DNA of 64,000 bases from an uncultured Bacteroidota bacterium (GTDB taxonomy: Bacteria; Bacteroidota; Bacteroidia; Chitinophagales; Chitinophagaceae), in NCBI GenBank assembly GCA_903905065.1, contig CAIVEW010000009.1, positions 24,076 through 88,075 of the forward strand, in the 5' to 3' direction. Positions 62,155 through 64,000 of this stretch are shown in pieces. The notes under the pieces are model-generated. The model did not search any database and was not told the origin of the DNA. It saw nothing but the letters and a program-made list of their open reading frames with translations. Positions within the stretch are counted from its first letter, which is position 1. Each line of letters opens with the position of its first letter. The translations under genes were made by a program, and so were the position numbers.

Positions 62155-63114
62155 ATGTCATTATTTAGTAAGAAGACCTTTTTTGGACTTTGGATTTTAA
62201 TTTTTGCAGTTTCGGGGGTTTCTTTTGCGCAAGGGGATGCAAAGGCGGGGGCGCGCATGGACGCCACACGCATAACTGTAGGTGACCAGGCTAGGCTGTT
62301 TATAGAGGTGCAGAACAACCCTTCTAAAGGTCGGGTACAGTGGGCTGCGATACCCGACTCTTTTAATAATCTTGAGATAATAGAGCGCGGAAAAATAGAT
62401 ACTTTGAATCAAGGCGGTATTATGACTTATAAGCAGCGCTTAGTCATTACTGGTTTTGATTCAGGGTTGTTCAAAGTACCGTCGTTCGTGTTTTCTATTA
62501 TTCCAAATAGCGGTAGCGCGTATACCGTGCAGACGGATTCCTTTAACCTGCTGGTGCAAACGATTGCGGTGGACACCACTAAGGGGTTCAAAGGGATCAA
62601 GGGGATAGTATATGTAAAGAGCAACTGGCAGGATTATATTTGGTATATAGCCGGGGCCATATTGTTTATTCTGCTGGCTGTATTCGTTGTGCTGTATTTC
62701 CTTAAAAATAAAAAGGTAGCTGCACCAGTGCCGCAAGGACCGGTAGAGAGCCTTCAGGATAAAACGCTAAGGCTGCTGGATGAACTGGAAACACGCCAAT
62801 TGTGGCAGAGAAACCAGGTAAAACAATATTATGTGGAACTGACCGATATTGTGCGGAACTATATTGAGCAGCGGTTCCATACGCCCGCTATGGAGCTTAC
62901 GACAGATGAGTTGTTGTACAAGGCTCAGATGCTCAAGGACCTCCAGCCTTATCAAACGGTGCTCTCGGTGATATTAACTACGGCTGACCTGGCGAAGTTT
63001 GCCAAGGCGCAGCCATTGCCTCAGGAGCATACAGACGCGATGGAGAAAGCTAAAGAATTTGTAAACAGTTCGAGACCGGTAATTATTGACCTACCAACAG
63101 AAAAGACAACATGA
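62155..63114 (+). CDS. BatD-like membrane-anchored protein
   Basis: 319 aa from ATG 62155 (a TTG two codons earlier lies inside the octamer repeat). The signal peptide is FGLWILIFAVSGVSFAQ. An Ig-like periplasmic domain (MDATRITVGDQARLFIEVQNN ... LVITGFDSGLFKVPSFVF) is of the kind found in BatD. One transmembrane helix follows (YIAGAILFILLAVFVVLYFL). The cytoplasmic C-terminus is helical and resembles DUF4381 (LRLLDELETRQLWQRNQVKQYYVELTDIVRNYIEQRF). It lies between DUF58 and batA and overlaps batA by four bases (ATGA), indicating coupled translation. Confidence 0.8.
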   Translation: MSLFSKKTFFGLWILIFAVSGVSFAQGDAKAGARMDATRITVGDQARLFIEVQNNPSKGRVQWAAIPDSFNNLEIIERGKIDTLNQGGIMTYKQRLVITGFDSGLFKVPSFVFSIIPNSGSAYTVQTDSFNLLVQTIAVDTTKGFKGIKGIVYVKSNWQDYIWYIAGAILFILLAVFVVLYFLKNKKVAAPVPQGPVESLQDKTLRLLDELETRQLWQRNQVKQYYVELTDIVRNYIEQRFHTPAMELTTDELLYKAQMLKDLQPYQTVLSVILTTADLAKFAKAQPLPQEHTDAMEKAKEFVNSSRPVIIDLPTEKTT

Positions 63115-64000
63115 AACCATTCCTTGACTGGAAACATATAACATTTGCGCATCCTGTTTTTTTTGGCTTGCTGCTGCTGATACCCTTTATGATCTGGTGG
63201 CAGATGCGTGGCAAAAAGAAGGATAATCCGGCATTTCGCCTTACCACGCTCTCCGGGTTGAGTGCTGCCCACGCGGGCGGAAAAGCCAGTTTCCGACCAG
63301 TGCTGTTTGTGCTGCGTGTCATTACCCTGATGGCGCTGGCCATTGCACTGGCACGGCCGCAATCTTCTAATACAACCGAAAATGTGGATAGTGAAGGCAT
63401 AGATATTGTATTGGCGATGGATGTATCGGGTAGTATGGTAGCGGAGGATTTTAAGCCCAACCGCATAGAAGCAGCCAAGGCGCTGGCGCTGAAATTTGTG
63501 GACCAGCGGCCGACGGACAGGATAGGGTTGGTTATTTTTTCGGGGGAGAGCTTTACCATGTGCCCGATTACCATAGATCATAATGTGCTCAAGGAGCAGA
63601 TATCCCAAGTGAAGAATGGGATGATCATCGATGGCACATCGATAGGCATGGGGCTGGCGACTGCGGTGGACCGGCTTCGCTTCTCCAAAGGAAAAAGCAA
63701 GGTGATCATTCTTACAACGGATGGTGTAAACAATATGGGCCTTATAGATCCAAATACGGCATTGGAGATCGCTAAAGCATATAAAGTGCGGGTTTACACT
63801 GTGGGCATAGGGACAATGGGACAGGCGCCGATGCCGGTGCAAACGCCCATGGGCGTGCAAAAACAGATGGTACCCGTGGAAATAGACGAGCCTCTCTTGA
63901 AAAAAATAGCCGTGGAAACGGGTGGTAAATACTTCCGGGCCACCAACAATCAATCTTTTGGCGCTATCTATGAGGATATAGACAAGCTGGAAAAAACAAA
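63111..64000 (+). CDS. batA: BatA-like VWA-domain membrane protein, 5' part
   Basis: The frame opens at ATG 63111 and is still open at the window end (296 codons visible). Two N-terminal membrane helices (PVFFGLLLLIPFMIWWQM and PVLFVLRVITLMALAIALA) flank a short soluble loop (BatA N-terminal domain). The VWA domain starts with the MIDAS motif DVSGSM at residues 104-109. It continues with FSGESFTMCPITIDH, DGTSIGMGLATAVDRL and ILTTDGVNNMG, so all three MIDAS elements are present. Bat proteins are envelope factors first linked to aerotolerance in Bacteroides. A second C-terminal TM helix is expected beyond the window. Confidence 0.9.
   Translation, partial: MKPFLDWKHITFAHPVFFGLLLLIPFMIWWQMRGKKKDNPAFRLTTLSGLSAAHAGGKASFRPVLFVLRVITLMALAIALARPQSSNTTENVDSEGIDIVLAMDVSGSMVAEDFKPNRIEAAKALALKFVDQRPTDRIGLVIFSGESFTMCPITIDHNVLKEQISQVKNGMIIDGTSIGMGLATAVDRLRFSKGKSKVIILTTDGVNNMGLIDPNTALEIAKAYKVRVYTVGIGTMGQAPMPVQTPMGVQKQMVPVEIDEPLLKKIAVETGGKYFRATNNQSFGAIYEDIDKLEKT

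Noticed and set aside
63021..63953. 310-aa leftward frame opposite batA
   Set aside because: Histidine- and tyrosine-rich nonsense composition typical of an antisense shadow. The rightward frame is a clear BatA.
1..64000. tRNA, rRNA, prophage, IS element or CRISPR array
   Set aside because: No cloverleaf-like sequences, transposase or integrase genes, or short direct-repeat arrays were seen in the intergenic gaps.

Overview
The window reads as a 64-kb chromosomal piece of a Bacteroidota (Cytophaga-Flavobacterium-Bacteroides, CFB) bacterium, most like the family Chitinophagaceae. Four things support this. Three very large secreted proteins carry type IX secretion (T9SS) C-terminal sorting domains. 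Many genes are preceded by the CFB promoter hexad TAnnTTTG rather than a sigma-70 type -10 box. Lineage-typical families are present (DUF4270 lipoprotein, GlcNAc-kinase-like BadF ATPase, DarA/DarB, Bat proteins). Haem synthesis uses the C5 route with an oxygen-dependent HemF, which points to aerobic growth. I saw no tRNA, rRNA, CRISPR array, phage or IS element.

Layout. 1-6760: 3' end of a TonB-dependent receptor, a small conserved protein, a DarB-DarA pair for dialkylresorcinol-type lipids, a 2-oxoglutarate/Fe(II) oxygenase, and a cytidine deaminase next to a concentrative nucleoside transporter. 6895-25046: a secreted-protein region. Two tandem giant paralogues (2662 and 2139 aa) carry 22 and 17 Ig-like repeats of about 73 residues and type A T9SS signals. 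An AT-rich gap with two orphan genes follows, then a choice-of-anchor L protein with a type B T9SS signal. 25200-31610: esterase, lipid A acyltransferase-like and LpxR-like genes, a sugar kinase, a DUF1223 protein and a polytopic membrane protein. 31683-42449: mostly housekeeping (glmS, DUF4270 lipoprotein, glycogen-synthase-like protein, panC, acyl-CoA dehydrogenase, a ComEA-like protein, ligA).

42755-51894 is the metabolic highlight. hemJ and hemH run leftward, and hemA-hemC-hemD-hemE-hemF-hemB-hemL run rightward from the same intergenic region. Together they encode every enzyme from glutamyl-tRNA to protohaem. 51895-60479 holds an orphan promoter with a 23-codon reading frame, a DUF1348 protein, an OmpA-family protein with a collagen-like linker, valS, lipoproteins and a cold-shock-domain protein. 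61167-64000 is the start of a Bat (Bacteroides aerotolerance) cluster: DUF58, a BatD-like protein, and BatA cut by the window end.

Start codons were chosen partly from promoter positions. In several genes the longest reading frame begins inside or upstream of a TAnnTTTG box, so the start was moved downstream. In three genes (the gene starting at 1618, ligA and hemB) exactly four bases separate the box from ATG, implying leaderless mRNAs. Short intergenic repeats (a GTAGAGACGTTGCA palindrome, AATTTGAA octamers, a TGCCTGCCGGCAGGCA palindrome, GGAATTTGG runs) are scattered between genes. Family assignments are by recognition of protein sequence, not by database search.
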